Source: Sebaldella sp. (GTDB taxonomy: Bacteria > Fusobacteriota > Fusobacteriia > Fusobacteriales > Leptotrichiaceae). From it: a stretch of 54,385 nt of DNA. The stretch is taken from the NCBI GenBank assembly GCA_018058425.1, contig JAGOZX010000010.1, forward strand, positions 1 to 54,385, read 5' to 3'. Position 1 is the stretch's first letter; every line of letters begins with the position of its first letter. A model generated the notes under the pieces. The model ran no database searches, had not been told where the DNA came from, and was given only the letters and a program-made list of their open reading frames with translations. A program made the translations under genes and the position numbers. Positions 8,258 to 17,278 of the stretch are shown in pieces.

Positions 8258-10693
8258 TTATTTTTCCCCTAATAAAAACGAGAACCCAGCTCTTACATTA
8301 TTATTCTCATAATTATCATTTTTTTCATACTCATATCCTAGCTTTAATGCGAAACCGTCTGTTACTCTATAATCTACATCTGCACTTGCCTTAAATGTTC
8401 CTTTTCCATATGATAATTCTTCCATTGTGTAATCATTACTCATATTTCTATCTTCATGGAATGTATCTGTAAAGTTTTGTTCATAACCTACTCCTAAATT
8501 CCATCTTAGTTTTCCTTCTGTATTTCCTAAATCAAGTCCTACTTTCCCTACTACTCCTTGACCTGTTGTTCCATCTATATTTGATAGACCATTTGTATAG
8601 ATTTCTCCTTCATTTACATAGACATAATCTAATCCTATATTTGGTCTTACTTTCACACCTTTTCCTATTTCTTGATTATATCCTACTGTTGCCCCACCTT
8701 TTAATACGTGTGAATTATAATTACTCTCGAGCGTTCCTGCTCCTAGCCAATCAGCATTTAGAGTATGTTCGTTAAACCCATAACCTAAGTGACCATCTAT
8801 ATCAAAATTTCCAGTTACATATCTTCCAAACATATTTATATTAAATGAATCTACTTTTTCATCATCACTATTTGAATAAGTTACTGTATTATTTGTGTAA
8901 CCTAGTGTAAATCCTCCAAATATGTTATCAGTTAACTTTAATAATGTTGTTCCAGAAATTCCATCTGTATCCACATCATAATCATAGTTATACTCGTTTT
9001 CTGCCTTAAATTTAGATCCACCCTTTGTTCCTATGTATTCTATCGATTGCCTTCTTTCTCCTGTGTTCATATCTTTTGATTCCATATTTAGGAATCTTTC
9101 TGAAACACTATCTAATCTGTTTACATTATCTAAATCCACTCTATTTCTTGGTACCGCATTTTTCTTCACTGTTGGATCTGGATCCGGCTTTGGATTCGGG
9201 TCTGGATTCGGATCTGGGTCTGGTGTAGTATCTATTCTTGTATACAATTCATCTAACACTGTTACACCATTTTCTATTCTTGATACTGTTTCACTTTTCC
9301 AGTCGCTTCCTCCTGATAATTCATTTGATAAGTTAAATTTAAAATCTGGGTTTACTGCCTGCTGTTTATTTGAAATTACTATACTTTTTACTCTTAATTG
9401 GTCTCCTATTGTATCTTTTCCTGATTCTGCTACTATTCCATTAGCTGTTGCTCCTGCATTTACTAACGTTACATTTCCACCAGATAAAATTACACTACTT
9501 GCTATTATCTTACCTGTTTTATCTGTATCATCTACTATACCATCATAGTCTACTCCTACATTTATTGTTCCCTTTAATGTTAGGTCTCCTATTGATGTGT
9601 CTGATGCTATATTAGCTAAACTCTTTGAAGAACCTGTTGCATCTGTGTAGTACAGATCATTTGCTGATGGATCTAAGTCAATTCTTCCTGTTATTGTTGT
9701 ATTTCCTGATGCTACTAGCTTATGAATATTTTCTGATCCATCTTGCCCAACATTTATATTTCCTTTTGAAATTATTATATTTTCACCTTTATTTCCATGA
9801 ATTATTCCTGTTATTTGAGTGTTATTTCCTAATTCTAAAACTCCATTAGATCCTGCCATATTTATTGCATAACCATCAGAGTTTATAGTTCCAGTATTTA
9901 TAATTCTTGGCCCTACCACTACATTTCCCATTCTAATACCACTCACTATTGAGCTTGGCGTAGTTCCTGTAACGTTTATTGTTCCATTATTAACTATTAA
10001 AGTTGTACTTTGACCAACAATTCCTTCTTCTGTAGCATTTATTACTCCATTATTTGTTATTGTTCCTGTACCTACTCCAAGTATACCTACAATAGAATTA
10101 ATTGTTCCTGTTTGACCGTTAACAGCTGTTCCACCATCACCATTCATAAACATACCATACTCTGCGGCCGCTATAGTTCCATTATTAATAACAGTATCTC
10201 CATCATCAGAAAGTACACCCATACGTCCTGCTTCTAATCTTCCATCATTTGTAAAAGTACTTGCTCCTCGCAGTCTCACTGCATCTTTTGTTCCTTTTAT
10301 TATTCCAGTACTTGTATTACTTCCCTCTACACTGTAAAGTCCCACAGCCGTATCATCACTTATACTAGCTGATACTACAGTTTTTTCTATTAAACCTGTA
10401 TTTGTAAAATAAGCCTTTGGAGCATTCCTAGTTCCTAAACTAAGTCCTCTTATTTCTCCACTTATTGTTCCATTATTAATAACAGTAGAAGTTGATGCTC
10501 CCAACATCATAGTAGGCCCTGTCGATCCATTTATTGTTCCATTATTAGTATAAGTATCACTTGTATTTACATATATAAGTCCTGTATTGTCTGTATTTAT
10601 AGTAGTCCCTGCTGGATTCTCGGTATTTGCTGCATTTCCTATTCCTCCAAGTGCACATATACTAAATAACATTAATAACTTTTTATTTTTCAT
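8258..10693 (-). CDS. Autotransporter adhesin (type Va), tandem copy A
   Basis: 811 residues from the ATG at 10693 (AAAGGAG upstream). The signal peptide (MKNKKLLMLFSICALGG...) is followed by a passenger of short Gly/Asn/Thr-rich repeats of the type TNNGTI, predicted to form a beta-helix. A Pro-Asp linker (PDPDPNPDPNPKPDPDP) follows, then a C-terminal beta-barrel of about 270 residues ending FSFLLGEK. The passenger should be displayed on the outer membrane. It is nearly identical to copy B from about residue 240 onward but diverges in the N-terminal passenger, so the two genes may present different tips on a shared stalk. The ligand is unknown. Confidence 0.92.
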   Translation of the reverse strand: MKNKKLLMLFSICALGGIGNAANTENPAGTTINTDNTGLIYVNTSDTYTNNGTINGSTGPTMMLGASTSTVINNGTISGEIRGLSLGTRNAPKAYFTNTGLIEKTVVSASISDDTAVGLYSVEGSNTSTGIIKGTKDAVRLRGASTFTNDGRLEAGRMGVLSDDGDTVINNGTIAAAEYGMFMNGDGGTAVNGQTGTINSIVGILGVGTGTITNNGVINATEEGIVGQSTTLIVNNGTINVTGTTPSSIVSGIRMGNVVVGPRIINTGTINSDGYAINMAGSNGVLELGNNTQITGIIHGNKGENIIISKGNINVGQDGSENIHKLVASGNTTITGRIDLDPSANDLYYTDATGSSKSLANIASDTSIGDLTLKGTINVGVDYDGIVDDTDKTGKIIASSVILSGGNVTLVNAGATANGIVAESGKDTIGDQLRVKSIVISNKQQAVNPDFKFNLSNELSGGSDWKSETVSRIENGVTVLDELYTRIDTTPDPDPNPDPNPKPDPDPTVKKNAVPRNRVDLDNVNRLDSVSERFLNMESKDMNTGERRQSIEYIGTKGGSKFKAENEYNYDYDVDTDGISGTTLLKLTDNIFGGFTLGYTNNTVTYSNSDDEKVDSFNINMFGRYVTGNFDIDGHLGYGFNEHTLNADWLGAGTLESNYNSHVLKGGATVGYNQEIGKGVKVRPNIGLDYVYVNEGEIYTNGLSNIDGTTGQGVVGKVGLDLGNTEGKLRWNLGVGYEQNFTDTFHEDRNMSNDYTMEELSYGKGTFKASADVDYRVTDGFALKLGYEYEKNDNYENNNVRAGFSFLLGEK

Positions 10694-10733
10694 CTTTTCT
10701 CCTTTAATTACATTTATTTCTTCTAAGATTAGT

Positions 10734-10784
10734 AAACTTATATTTTTGTCAGATAAGTTTATCATACTTTTTTTTAATTTTCAA
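10734..10784 (-). promoter_or_regulatory. Promoter and operator-like inverted repeat of autotransporter A
   Basis: On the minus strand TTGAAA (10779-10784) and TAAACT (10756-10761) are 17 bases apart. An 8-bp perfect inverted repeat AAACTTAT/ATAAGTTT (10734-10741 and 10753-10760) overlaps the -10, as expected for a repressor site. Copy B has no such repeat at the matching position. Confidence 0.5.
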
Positions 10785-10893
10785 GTTATTTATTTCTATT
10801 TTTTATTAAAATTTATTTTATTTCCCAATAACATAAATTAAGCCATATAAATAGGACTTCTAAGATAATATCAAATAAAAAAATCCTCTAAAT

Positions 10894-10935
10894 AAAAAAA
10901 ATAGTTATATAATTTTTTAATTAAAATAACTATTT
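10894..10935 (-). terminator. Terminator of autotransporter B
   Basis: AAATAGTTAT (10899-10908) pairs with ATAACTATTT (10926-10935), and a T run follows on the minus strand. It lies between the two tandem autotransporter genes, so they are probably separate transcripts. Confidence 0.75.
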
Positions 10936-10954
10936 TCATTTTACTCTATTTTAT

Positions 10955-13396
10955 TTATTTTTCTCCTAATAAGAATGAAAATCCTGCCCTTACATTATTA
11001 TTCTCATAGTTATCATTTTTTTCATACTCATATCCTAACTTTAATGCAAAACCATCTGTTACTCTATAATCTACATCTGCACTTGCTTTAAATGTTCCTT
11101 TTCCATATGATAATTCCTCCATTGTGTAATCATTACTCATATTTCTATCTTCATGGAATGTATCTGTAAAGTTTTGTTCATACCCTACTCCTAAATTCCA
11201 TCTTAGTTTTCCTTCTGTATTTCCTAAATCAAGTCCTACTTTCCCTACTACTCCTTGACCTGTTGTTCCATCTATATTTGATAAACCATTTGTATAGATT
11301 TCTCCTTCATTTACATAGACATAATCTAATCCTATGTTTGGTCTTACTTTTACACCTTTTCCTATTTCTTGATTATAACCTACTGTTGCTCCACCTTTTA
11401 ATACATGGGAATTGTAGTTACTCTCAAGCTTTCCTGCTCCCAGCCAATCTGCATTTAATGTATGTTCATTAAACCCATACCCTAAGTGGCCATCAATATC
11501 AAAGTTTCCTGTTACGTATCTTCCAAACATATTTATATTAAATGAATTTACTTTCTCGTCATCATTATTTGAATAAGTTACATCATTACTTGTATAGCCT
11601 AGTGTAAATCCTCCCAATATATTATCTGTTAACTTTAATAAAGTTGTTCCTGAAATTCCATCTGTATCCACATCATAGTCATAGTTATACTCATTATCTG
11701 CCTTAAATTTAGATCCACCCTTTGTTCCTATGTACTCTATTGATTGTCTTCTTTCTCCTGTATTCATATCTTTTGATTCCATATTTAAGAATCTTCCTGA
11801 AATACTATCCAATCTGTTTACATTATCTAAATCCACTCTGTTTCTTGGCACTGCATTTTTCTTCACTGTTGGATCTGGATCTGGTTTTGGATTCGGGTCT
11901 GGATTAGGATCTGGATCCGGTGTCGGTGTAGTATCTATTCTTGTATATAGTTCATCTAATACTGTTACTCCATTTTCTATTCTTGATACAGTCTCACTTT
12001 TCCAGTTAGCTCCTCCTGATAATTCATTTGATAAGTTAAATTTAAAATCTGGGTTTACTGCTTGCTGTTTATTTGAAATTACTATACTTTTTACTCTTAA
12101 TTGATCTCCTATTGCATCTTTCCCTGACTCTGTGACTATATTTTCTTCTGTTAAACCAGCATTTACTAATGTTACATTTCCACCAGATAAAATTACACTG
12201 CTTGCTATTATCTTACCTGTCTTATCTGTATCATCTACTATGCCATCATAATCTACACCTACATTTATTGTTCCTTTTAATGTCAAATTACCTATTGATG
12301 TGTCTGATGCTATATTTGTTAGACTTTTTGAAGAACCTGTTGCATCTGTGTAATACAAGTCATTTGCTGATGGATCTAAGTCAATTCTTCCTGTTATTGT
12401 TGTATTTCCTGATGCTACTAACTTATGAATATTTTCTGATCCATCTTGCCCAACGTTTATATTTCCTTTTGAAATTATTATATTTTCACCATTATTTCCA
12501 TGAATTATTCCTGTTATTTGAGTATTATTTCCTAATTCTAAAACCCCATTAGGGCCTCCCATATTTATTGCATAACCGTCAGAGTTTATAGTTCCTGTAT
12601 TTATAATTCTTGGTCCTACTGCTACATTCCCCATTCTAATCCCACTCACTATTGAGCTTGGCGTAGTTCCAGTGACGTTTATAGTTCCATTATTTATTAT
12701 TAAATCTGTATTTTGACCAACAATTCCTTCTTCTGTGGTATTAATCGTACCATTATTTGTTATTGTTCCAGTTCCTCCACCTAATATTCCAATTTGTGAA
12801 TTGATTATTCCAGACTGGTTATTTGTTACTGTTGCTCCATCTCCATTTGTAAATACTCCATATTCTGTGGCTATTATAGTACCATTATTTGTTATATTTT
12901 CATTGTCCCACGATAGGATACCCATACGCCCTGCTTCAATTCTCCCATTATTTATGAAAGTAGTTCCTCCACCTGCACGAACTGCATCCTTTGTTCCTTT
13001 TATAATTCCTGTACTAGAATTGGTTGCATCTGTATTATAAAGTCCTACAGTTAAATCATTTGTAATAACAGCTGATACAGCTGTTTTCTCTATTAATCCA
13101 GTATTCACGAAAGTACTTCTTATTCCATTAATAGCACCTACTTCAACAGCTTCTATACTTCCTGATATTGTTCCATTATTTGTTATTGAAGTATTTTCAT
13201 CTCCCCACATTATTCTGTAACTAGTTGCACCTGTTATTGTTCCATCATTTACATATGAATCACCATTATTAACAAAAACTGTCCCACCAACATCTGTATT
13301 TATAGTTGTACCTGATGGGTTTACAGTATTTGCTGCATTTCCTATTCCTCCTAATGCACATATGCTAAATAGCATTAATAATTTTTTATTTTTCAT
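10955..13396 (-). CDS. Autotransporter adhesin (type Va), tandem copy B
   Basis: 813 residues, same plan as copy A: an identical signal peptide, a beta-helical passenger of NNGTI-type repeats, a Pro-Asp linker with one extra Thr-Pro pair, and the same barrel ending FSFLLGEK. Residues 25-240 share only a moderate fraction of positions with copy A, while the following 570 are almost identical, including at DNA level. A sharp boundary of this kind fits gene conversion or selection for tip diversity. TTTCTCC on the plus strand marks its ribosome binding site (GGAGAAAT before the ATG). Confidence 0.92.
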   Translation of the reverse strand: MKNKKLLMLFSICALGGIGNAANTVNPSGTTINTDVGGTVFVNNGDSYVNDGTITGATSYRIMWGDENTSITNNGTISGSIEAVEVGAINGIRSTFVNTGLIEKTAVSAVITNDLTVGLYNTDATNSSTGIIKGTKDAVRAGGGTTFINNGRIEAGRMGILSWDNENITNNGTIIATEYGVFTNGDGATVTNNQSGIINSQIGILGGGTGTITNNGTINTTEEGIVGQNTDLIINNGTINVTGTTPSSIVSGIRMGNVAVGPRIINTGTINSDGYAINMGGPNGVLELGNNTQITGIIHGNNGENIIISKGNINVGQDGSENIHKLVASGNTTITGRIDLDPSANDLYYTDATGSSKSLTNIASDTSIGNLTLKGTINVGVDYDGIVDDTDKTGKIIASSVILSGGNVTLVNAGLTEENIVTESGKDAIGDQLRVKSIVISNKQQAVNPDFKFNLSNELSGGANWKSETVSRIENGVTVLDELYTRIDTTPTPDPDPNPDPNPKPDPDPTVKKNAVPRNRVDLDNVNRLDSISGRFLNMESKDMNTGERRQSIEYIGTKGGSKFKADNEYNYDYDVDTDGISGTTLLKLTDNILGGFTLGYTSNDVTYSNNDDEKVNSFNINMFGRYVTGNFDIDGHLGYGFNEHTLNADWLGAGKLESNYNSHVLKGGATVGYNQEIGKGVKVRPNIGLDYVYVNEGEIYTNGLSNIDGTTGQGVVGKVGLDLGNTEGKLRWNLGVGYEQNFTDTFHEDRNMSNDYTMEELSYGKGTFKASADVDYRVTDGFALKLGYEYEKNDNYENNNVRAGFSFLLGEK

Positions 13397-13745
13397 TATT
13401 TCTCCTTTTTATTCTTAAATATATATTTATTTCAGTACTTAACAAATGTGTAGTCATATTTCCGCATACAAATAAAAATATTTATTATCAATCATTTTAA
13501 TGTTTTTATTATTACAAAAAGCTTTATAATACAACAAAAATTTTATTAATAACTTAACATTCTTAAAATTGTCTATCAATTTTAGCACATATTATTTTTT
13601 CTTTCAAGAAAATTATTTCTACTCTATTAGTGTATCCTTATTTATCTAGATTCAATAGATTATCTCTAATATAAAAAGAAATTATTTCTAAGATTTCTTA
13701 TGAAATAACTTCTTTTTTTACTATATTAAAAAAAATCTAAATTAA
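13397..13745. other. Intergenic region upstream of autotransporter B
   Basis: About 350 bases without a gene. It holds the copy B promoter region (a weak TTGTTA/TATATT pair lies close to the start codon on the minus strand) and the terminator of the third autotransporter remnant. Nothing else is recognisable. Confidence 0.5.
13673..13718 (-). terminator. Orphan terminator of the third autotransporter remnant
   Basis: GAAATTATTTC (13678-13688) pairs with GAAATAACTTC (13702-13712) with one G:T wobble, and a T run follows on the minus strand. It resembles the copy A terminator and follows the remnant's stop codon. Confidence 0.7.
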
Positions 13746-13868
13746 TTATTTTTCTCCCAATACTCCCAATAAGAATGAAAATCCTGCTCTTACGTTATTA
13801 TTCTCATAATTATCATTTTTCTCATACTCGTATCCTAGCTTTAATGCAAAATCATTTATCTCCCTATA
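13746..13868 (-). pseudogene. 3' stump of a third autotransporter gene
   Basis: The minus strand here encodes YREINDFALKLGYEYEKN, then DNYENNNVRAGFSFLLG, VLGEK and a stop. This is the last part of the barrel of copies A and B (YRVTDGFALKLGYEYEKND ... FSFLLGEK), with a six-base tandem duplication that gives LLGVLGEK in place of LLGEK. Everything upstream is missing: a different gene ends at 13908. No start codon is usable, so this is a remnant left by deletion within a former array of at least three copies. Confidence 0.88.
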
Positions 13869-13907
13869 TATTTTTATTATATACATCTTTTTTTAAAAAT
13901 TAATATT

Positions 13908-14315
13908 TTAATCCACATCTATTTTTATTTGCTTTTTTTTCTCAATAAAATAATTTTTTATTCCCCAATATTGATATAAAAAAACTAGTATTAAAACAGG
14001 AATTCCAAAAGCCTGCATCTCTTCAATGCCATATGAAAATATCCTAAATACTAATGATAATACAATAGTAACCAAGTATATTTTCCTCCCAATTTCTTTA
14101 CCTAAAAATAATAAAACTCCAGATACCAATATTCCCATTCCCATTAAAAATGAAATTATTGAAAAAATACGATAATTTTTAATCATAGCACCATATTGTC
14201 CTAAAGCATTCCCTTTAAAATATATAAATATACTGCGCATAGCATACATAGTAACTACCAAACCTAAAATAACAAGTATTATGCTAAGTATATTTAATAA
14301 CATTGGTTTTTTCAT
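13908..14315 (-). CDS. Small four-helix membrane protein, unknown function
   Basis: 135 residues from the ATG at 14315 (GGAAGGA upstream; the frame runs five codons further but without a binding site). There are four hydrophobic segments, at about residues 6-27, 48-70, 76-96 and 102-118, and a short Lys-rich tail. I do not recognise the family. It lies 46 bases downstream of the DUF896 gene and may share its transcript; its own 3' side abuts the autotransporter stump. Confidence 0.7.
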   Translation of the reverse strand: MKKPMLLNILSIILVILGLVVTMYAMRSIFIYFKGNALGQYGAMIKNYRIFSIISFLMGMGILVSGVLLFLGKEIGRKIYLVTIVLSLVFRIFSYGIEEMQAFGIPVLILVFLYQYWGIKNYFIEKKKQIKIDVD

Positions 14316-14361
14316 CTTAAATCCTTCCATTGATAAATTTTCTGTATTTCAATTAATTAAG

Positions 14362-14565
14362 TTAGTTATGTTTTATTTCTTTTCCATTTTTATCTACATA
14401 TTTTACCTTTATACTGTCTAAATGGTTTTTAAAATTAGCTCTAAATTTCTCCATATATAATGCTCTATATTTTTTTCTTTGTATCTCTTCTTCATCAGTT
14501 AAAGTTCTAGTTTTAGCTGCCTTTGCATAATAATTTACTTTTTCTATTATATCTTTCATTTCCAT
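14362..14565 (-). CDS. DUF896 (YnzC/UPF0291) family protein
   Basis: 67 residues. The N-terminal helix pair carries TLTDEEEIQRKKYRALYMEK, then FRANFKNHLDSIKV, the conserved core of the DUF896/YnzC family of small helical cytoplasmic proteins common in Firmicutes and Fusobacteria. The length matches. The biochemical function is not established. GAGGTG lies before the ATG. Confidence 0.88.
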   Translation of the reverse strand: MEMKDIIEKVNYYAKAAKTRTLTDEEEIQRKKYRALYMEKFRANFKNHLDSIKVKYVDKNGKEIKHN

Positions 14566-14662
14566 TTTTACACCTCATAAATAGTTATTTTCTAATTATA
14601 GCATTTATTTTCAAAAATTAACAATAAAAATGAGTATTTTAGATGATTTATAAAACTTTAAA

Positions 14663-14712
14663 ATTCCATTTTGATTTTTTAGTTTGTAAGATGCTAAAAA
14701 TCAAAATGGAAT
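14663..14712 (-). terminator. Long hairpin at the end of the PTS/SIS operon, probable terminator
   Basis: Arms of about 19 bp (14663-14682 and 14694-14712) pair with a single one-base bulge around an 11-base loop. On the minus strand the 3' side continues TTTTAAAG. It lies 50 bases past the SIS gene. The stem is much longer than the other terminators here, so a miniature repeat is an alternative. Confidence 0.6.
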
Positions 14713-14761
14713 AAAATTATTACTATATTATATTAATCCTTTGCAAGTAAAACAACATATT

Positions 14762-15493
14762 CTACATATAATGTATTAGATCTTTGTACTTTTCAAATAT
14801 TTTTTCATTATGTTCCCTTCCCCCATCTCTATTTGCACTAAAAAATATAGGAGCATCCATTCCTTTTTCTAACAATTTTTCTGTTACATCTACTATTATT
14901 GAGTTTAATATCATAACTCCTATCACTGTGGATGTTGGTGCCACTCTTTGCTCTAGTCCATCTAACTTTACAGCAGCATCTCCTATCTCACCACAGTTAT
15001 CTATAATAATACTTCCAAATTCATATAACTTCTTTTCATTCTGATGTCTTGAAGTTACAGATTTACTATACTTTATATTTGTTATTACTATTATTTTAAC
15101 TCCGATTTTATCAGCTTCTTCTGCTATTTCTATTGATACAGGATTTCTTCCAGATACAGAATGAATTATTAAAACATCATTTTTTTTCAAGTCAAAAGTT
15201 TTAAAAAAAATTCTTCCATATCCTTCTAGTTGTTCTAAGTCGCTTGTAAAAGTAATTGGTTTAACATTTAACATTAAATTAGGGGAAAACAACGGATTTA
15301 TTAGTGCAAATCCTCCAGCTCGATAAAAAGCCTCTTCAGATAATATTCCAGCATGGGAAGAACCAAATATAAATATAGAATTTTTATTCTCCACAGCCTT
15401 TACCAATAAATTACTTGCTTTCTCCATGTTTTCTATCTGAGTATCAAAAACTTCATCTATTATTTTTAGAACTTCATTTCTATATTTTTTCAT
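14762..15493 (-). CDS. SIS-domain sugar phosphate-binding protein (UPF0309-like)
   Basis: 243 residues from the ATG at 15493 (GAGGTG upstream; a GTG at 15502 is the alternative). Features of the SIS fold are visible: an N-terminal helix, then IFIFGSSHAGILSEEAFYRA (a phosphosugar-binding loop like the G-S-S/H of isomerases) and VLIIHSVSGRNPVSIEIAEE (the second SIS loop). SIS proteins bind phosphorylated sugars as isomerases, lyases or regulators. As the last gene of the PTS operon it probably acts on the phosphorylated product. The substrate is unknown. Confidence 0.82.
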   Translation of the reverse strand: MKKYRNEVLKIIDEVFDTQIENMEKASNLLVKAVENKNSIFIFGSSHAGILSEEAFYRAGGFALINPLFSPNLMLNVKPITFTSDLEQLEGYGRIFFKTFDLKKNDVLIIHSVSGRNPVSIEIAEEADKIGVKIIVITNIKYSKSVTSRHQNEKKLYEFGSIIIDNCGEIGDAAVKLDGLEQRVAPTSTVIGVMILNSIIVDVTEKLLEKGMDAPIFFSANRDGGREHNEKIFEKYKDLIHYM

Positions 15494-15526
15494 ATAATAC
15501 ACCTCAAAATAACTTAATTTTTATTT

Positions 15527-16246
15527 TTACATATTTCTTTCTATTATTGCAGCTATATTTTCCACAGTTTCTTCTATTATCTTCTCACCTTTTTCTTTTG
15601 TTGCTAATGTTGCGTCTCCCATAACTGCAGTTGTTGTAAACTCAGTCCATCTTATAGGCCTTACTTCGATATCTTCTGGATAAATAGGATTTCCATTTAT
15701 TGCTTTTTCCATATTAACATACTCTTCTGCTAAATAAAGCATATATGATGTTTCCAGTTCATCTGCATGAAAATAATTTTTATGAAGTTTTTTAGTCTCT
15801 CTAATTTCTTTAATTATTTTTTCTGTATCTGGATAAAAAAAGTTAAATGTCTTAAACTCTGGAAATTCGCTAAATAGTCTTCTTTGTGCTTCTTTTATAG
15901 CTGTACCATTTCCTAAATGTGCATTTATAATTCCTAAAATTTCAAAACCATTTTTATATATACTTTTACCTACTTCATAAAGTATATTTATAAGTGTTTC
16001 ATTGCTAATAGTTATACTTCCTGGAAATTCTTCCAAACTCCAGACCTGCCCATAGGGAATTATAGGGAAAACTAAACATTCTATCTTATTTGATAACTTT
16101 TCTGAAATTCTTTCTGCTAAGAAATTATCCGTACCAAGTGGTAGATGAGGCCCGTGTGCTTCCACTGCCCCTAAAGGAAGAATAGCAACCTTTACTTTTT
16201 TTATTTTATTTTTTATTTCGCTGGAATTTTGTTCTTGATACTTCAT
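15527..16246 (-). CDS. Creatininase-family amidohydrolase
   Basis: 239 residues, the usual length for the family. The metal-binding signature is LGAVEAHGPHLPLGTDNF (Glu, His and Asp ligands), followed by NAHLGNG and HADELETSYML, which match the conserved NGHGGN and HAGExETS blocks. The family includes creatininase, MftE, ArfB and the inosose ring hydrolase IolN, so ring-opening or amide hydrolysis of a carbohydrate is plausible here. AGGAGG precedes the ATG. It sits between the phosphotriesterase-family and SIS genes in a PTS operon. Confidence 0.88.
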   Translation of the reverse strand: MKYQEQNSSEIKNKIKKVKVAILPLGAVEAHGPHLPLGTDNFLAERISEKLSNKIECLVFPIIPYGQVWSLEEFPGSITISNETLINILYEVGKSIYKNGFEILGIINAHLGNGTAIKEAQRRLFSEFPEFKTFNFFYPDTEKIIKEIRETKKLHKNYFHADELETSYMLYLAEEYVNMEKAINGNPIYPEDIEVRPIRWTEFTTTAVMGDATLATKEKGEKIIEETVENIAAIIERNM

Positions 16247-16266
16247 AGTTTCCTCCTATTCCAATA

Positions 16267-17259
16267 TTACTTTTTAAATGAAAAACATTCCATTGGGTTC
16301 TTTTTAAAAAATTTCCCAATTAGCTCTTCACCATTTAAACCTAATCTATCGGCCTCTATTATAAATCTAGGTATCCATTTTTTTATTATGTATTCTAAAC
16401 CTAGTCCATAGTCATAATGCTTATAATATGATTTTCTGGCTGTATCTCCACTTATTAATATTTTATCTGAATAACCTCTTTTACATAATTCTAAAATTGT
16501 ATTTATTCTTGCACTTTCTGGTGCATATTTTATTTTTCCTATACCATCAAATGATAAGTAGGCTCCTTTACTTAGAATTTCTTCATAATAATAAATATCT
16601 AAATTTCTATCCATATGTCCAAATGACACATTTCCAATATCTATTCCTTCTGATTCTAATATTTCAATTTGTTCTAATGCCATAGTTCCAGCTTCTGTAT
16701 GTGAATGTATTGGAGCTTTAGTTATTTTATGAGCTCTTGCTACTGCTCTTATTGTTTTTTCTTCTAATGGTGAAATGGAATTATACCATGTCCCAAATTT
16801 TACTTGTCCTGCTTTATAATTAGTTCCTTCCAAGCCTATCTCTACTTCTTTTGCTACAAAATCTGCTAATTCATTTATACTCTTATCTTCAATCCATTCT
16901 ATATAAGTACTATAATTTCCTATTACTTTTCTTAGTCTCTCTGTTAGACCTGCACTCCATAAAAATCTTTTATTAAATCCAGCAGTTCCTATTATTTGTA
17001 TATCAGTTTTTTTAGAAATTTCAGCTACTGCTTCTACATCTCTACCATAGTCAATTGCTGTAGCATCAACTATAGTTTTTCCTCCTAAATTTTTAAAATC
17101 CATCACATCTAACAATGATTTTTCTGGATCATCTAATAATAAGTCATCTTCATTTTTTTCTTTCCAATATTGTGGTACACAAACTATGTGTTCATGTGAA
17201 TATGTAAAACCTAAATCTTTTGGATCTATATCTTTAAAAAAAGTCCTTATATAACTCAT
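16267..17259 (-). CDS. Phosphotriesterase-family hydrolase, probable phosphosugar lactonase
   Basis: 330 residues from the ATG at 17259 (AAAGG 8 bases upstream). It is an amidohydrolase-superfamily barrel of the PTE-like group: HEH at 22-24 after beta-strand 1, then HSHTEAG, FGHMDRN and ISGD, which supply the remaining His and Asp metal ligands. Characterised COG1735 relatives encoded near PTS genes in mycoplasmas hydrolyse lactones of 5-phosphosugar acids, so a phosphorylated lactone made by the linked PTS is the favoured substrate. That step is inference. True organophosphate hydrolysis is unlikely to be its role. Confidence 0.85.
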   Translation of the reverse strand: MSYIRTFFKDIDPKDLGFTYSHEHIVCVPQYWKEKNEDDLLLDDPEKSLLDVMDFKNLGGKTIVDATAIDYGRDVEAVAEISKKTDIQIIGTAGFNKRFLWSAGLTERLRKVIGNYSTYIEWIEDKSINELADFVAKEVEIGLEGTNYKAGQVKFGTWYNSISPLEEKTIRAVARAHKITKAPIHSHTEAGTMALEQIEILESEGIDIGNVSFGHMDRNLDIYYYEEILSKGAYLSFDGIGKIKYAPESARINTILELCKRGYSDKILISGDTARKSYYKHYDYGLGLEYIIKKWIPRFIIEADRLGLNGEELIGKFFKKNPMECFSFKK

Positions 17260-17278
17260 TTTTCTCACCTTTCTTTTC

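Noticed and set aside
11730..13040. Long plus-strand open frames opposite the autotransporter genes
   Set aside because: They are reverse readings of the repetitive autotransporter coding sequence, with no ribosome binding sites; the minus-strand proteins have signal peptides and barrels.
8258..13868. A CRISPR-like or tandem repeat array in the autotransporter region
   Set aside because: The repeats are degenerate coding repeats (NNGTI-type) and whole-gene duplications, with no regular spacers.
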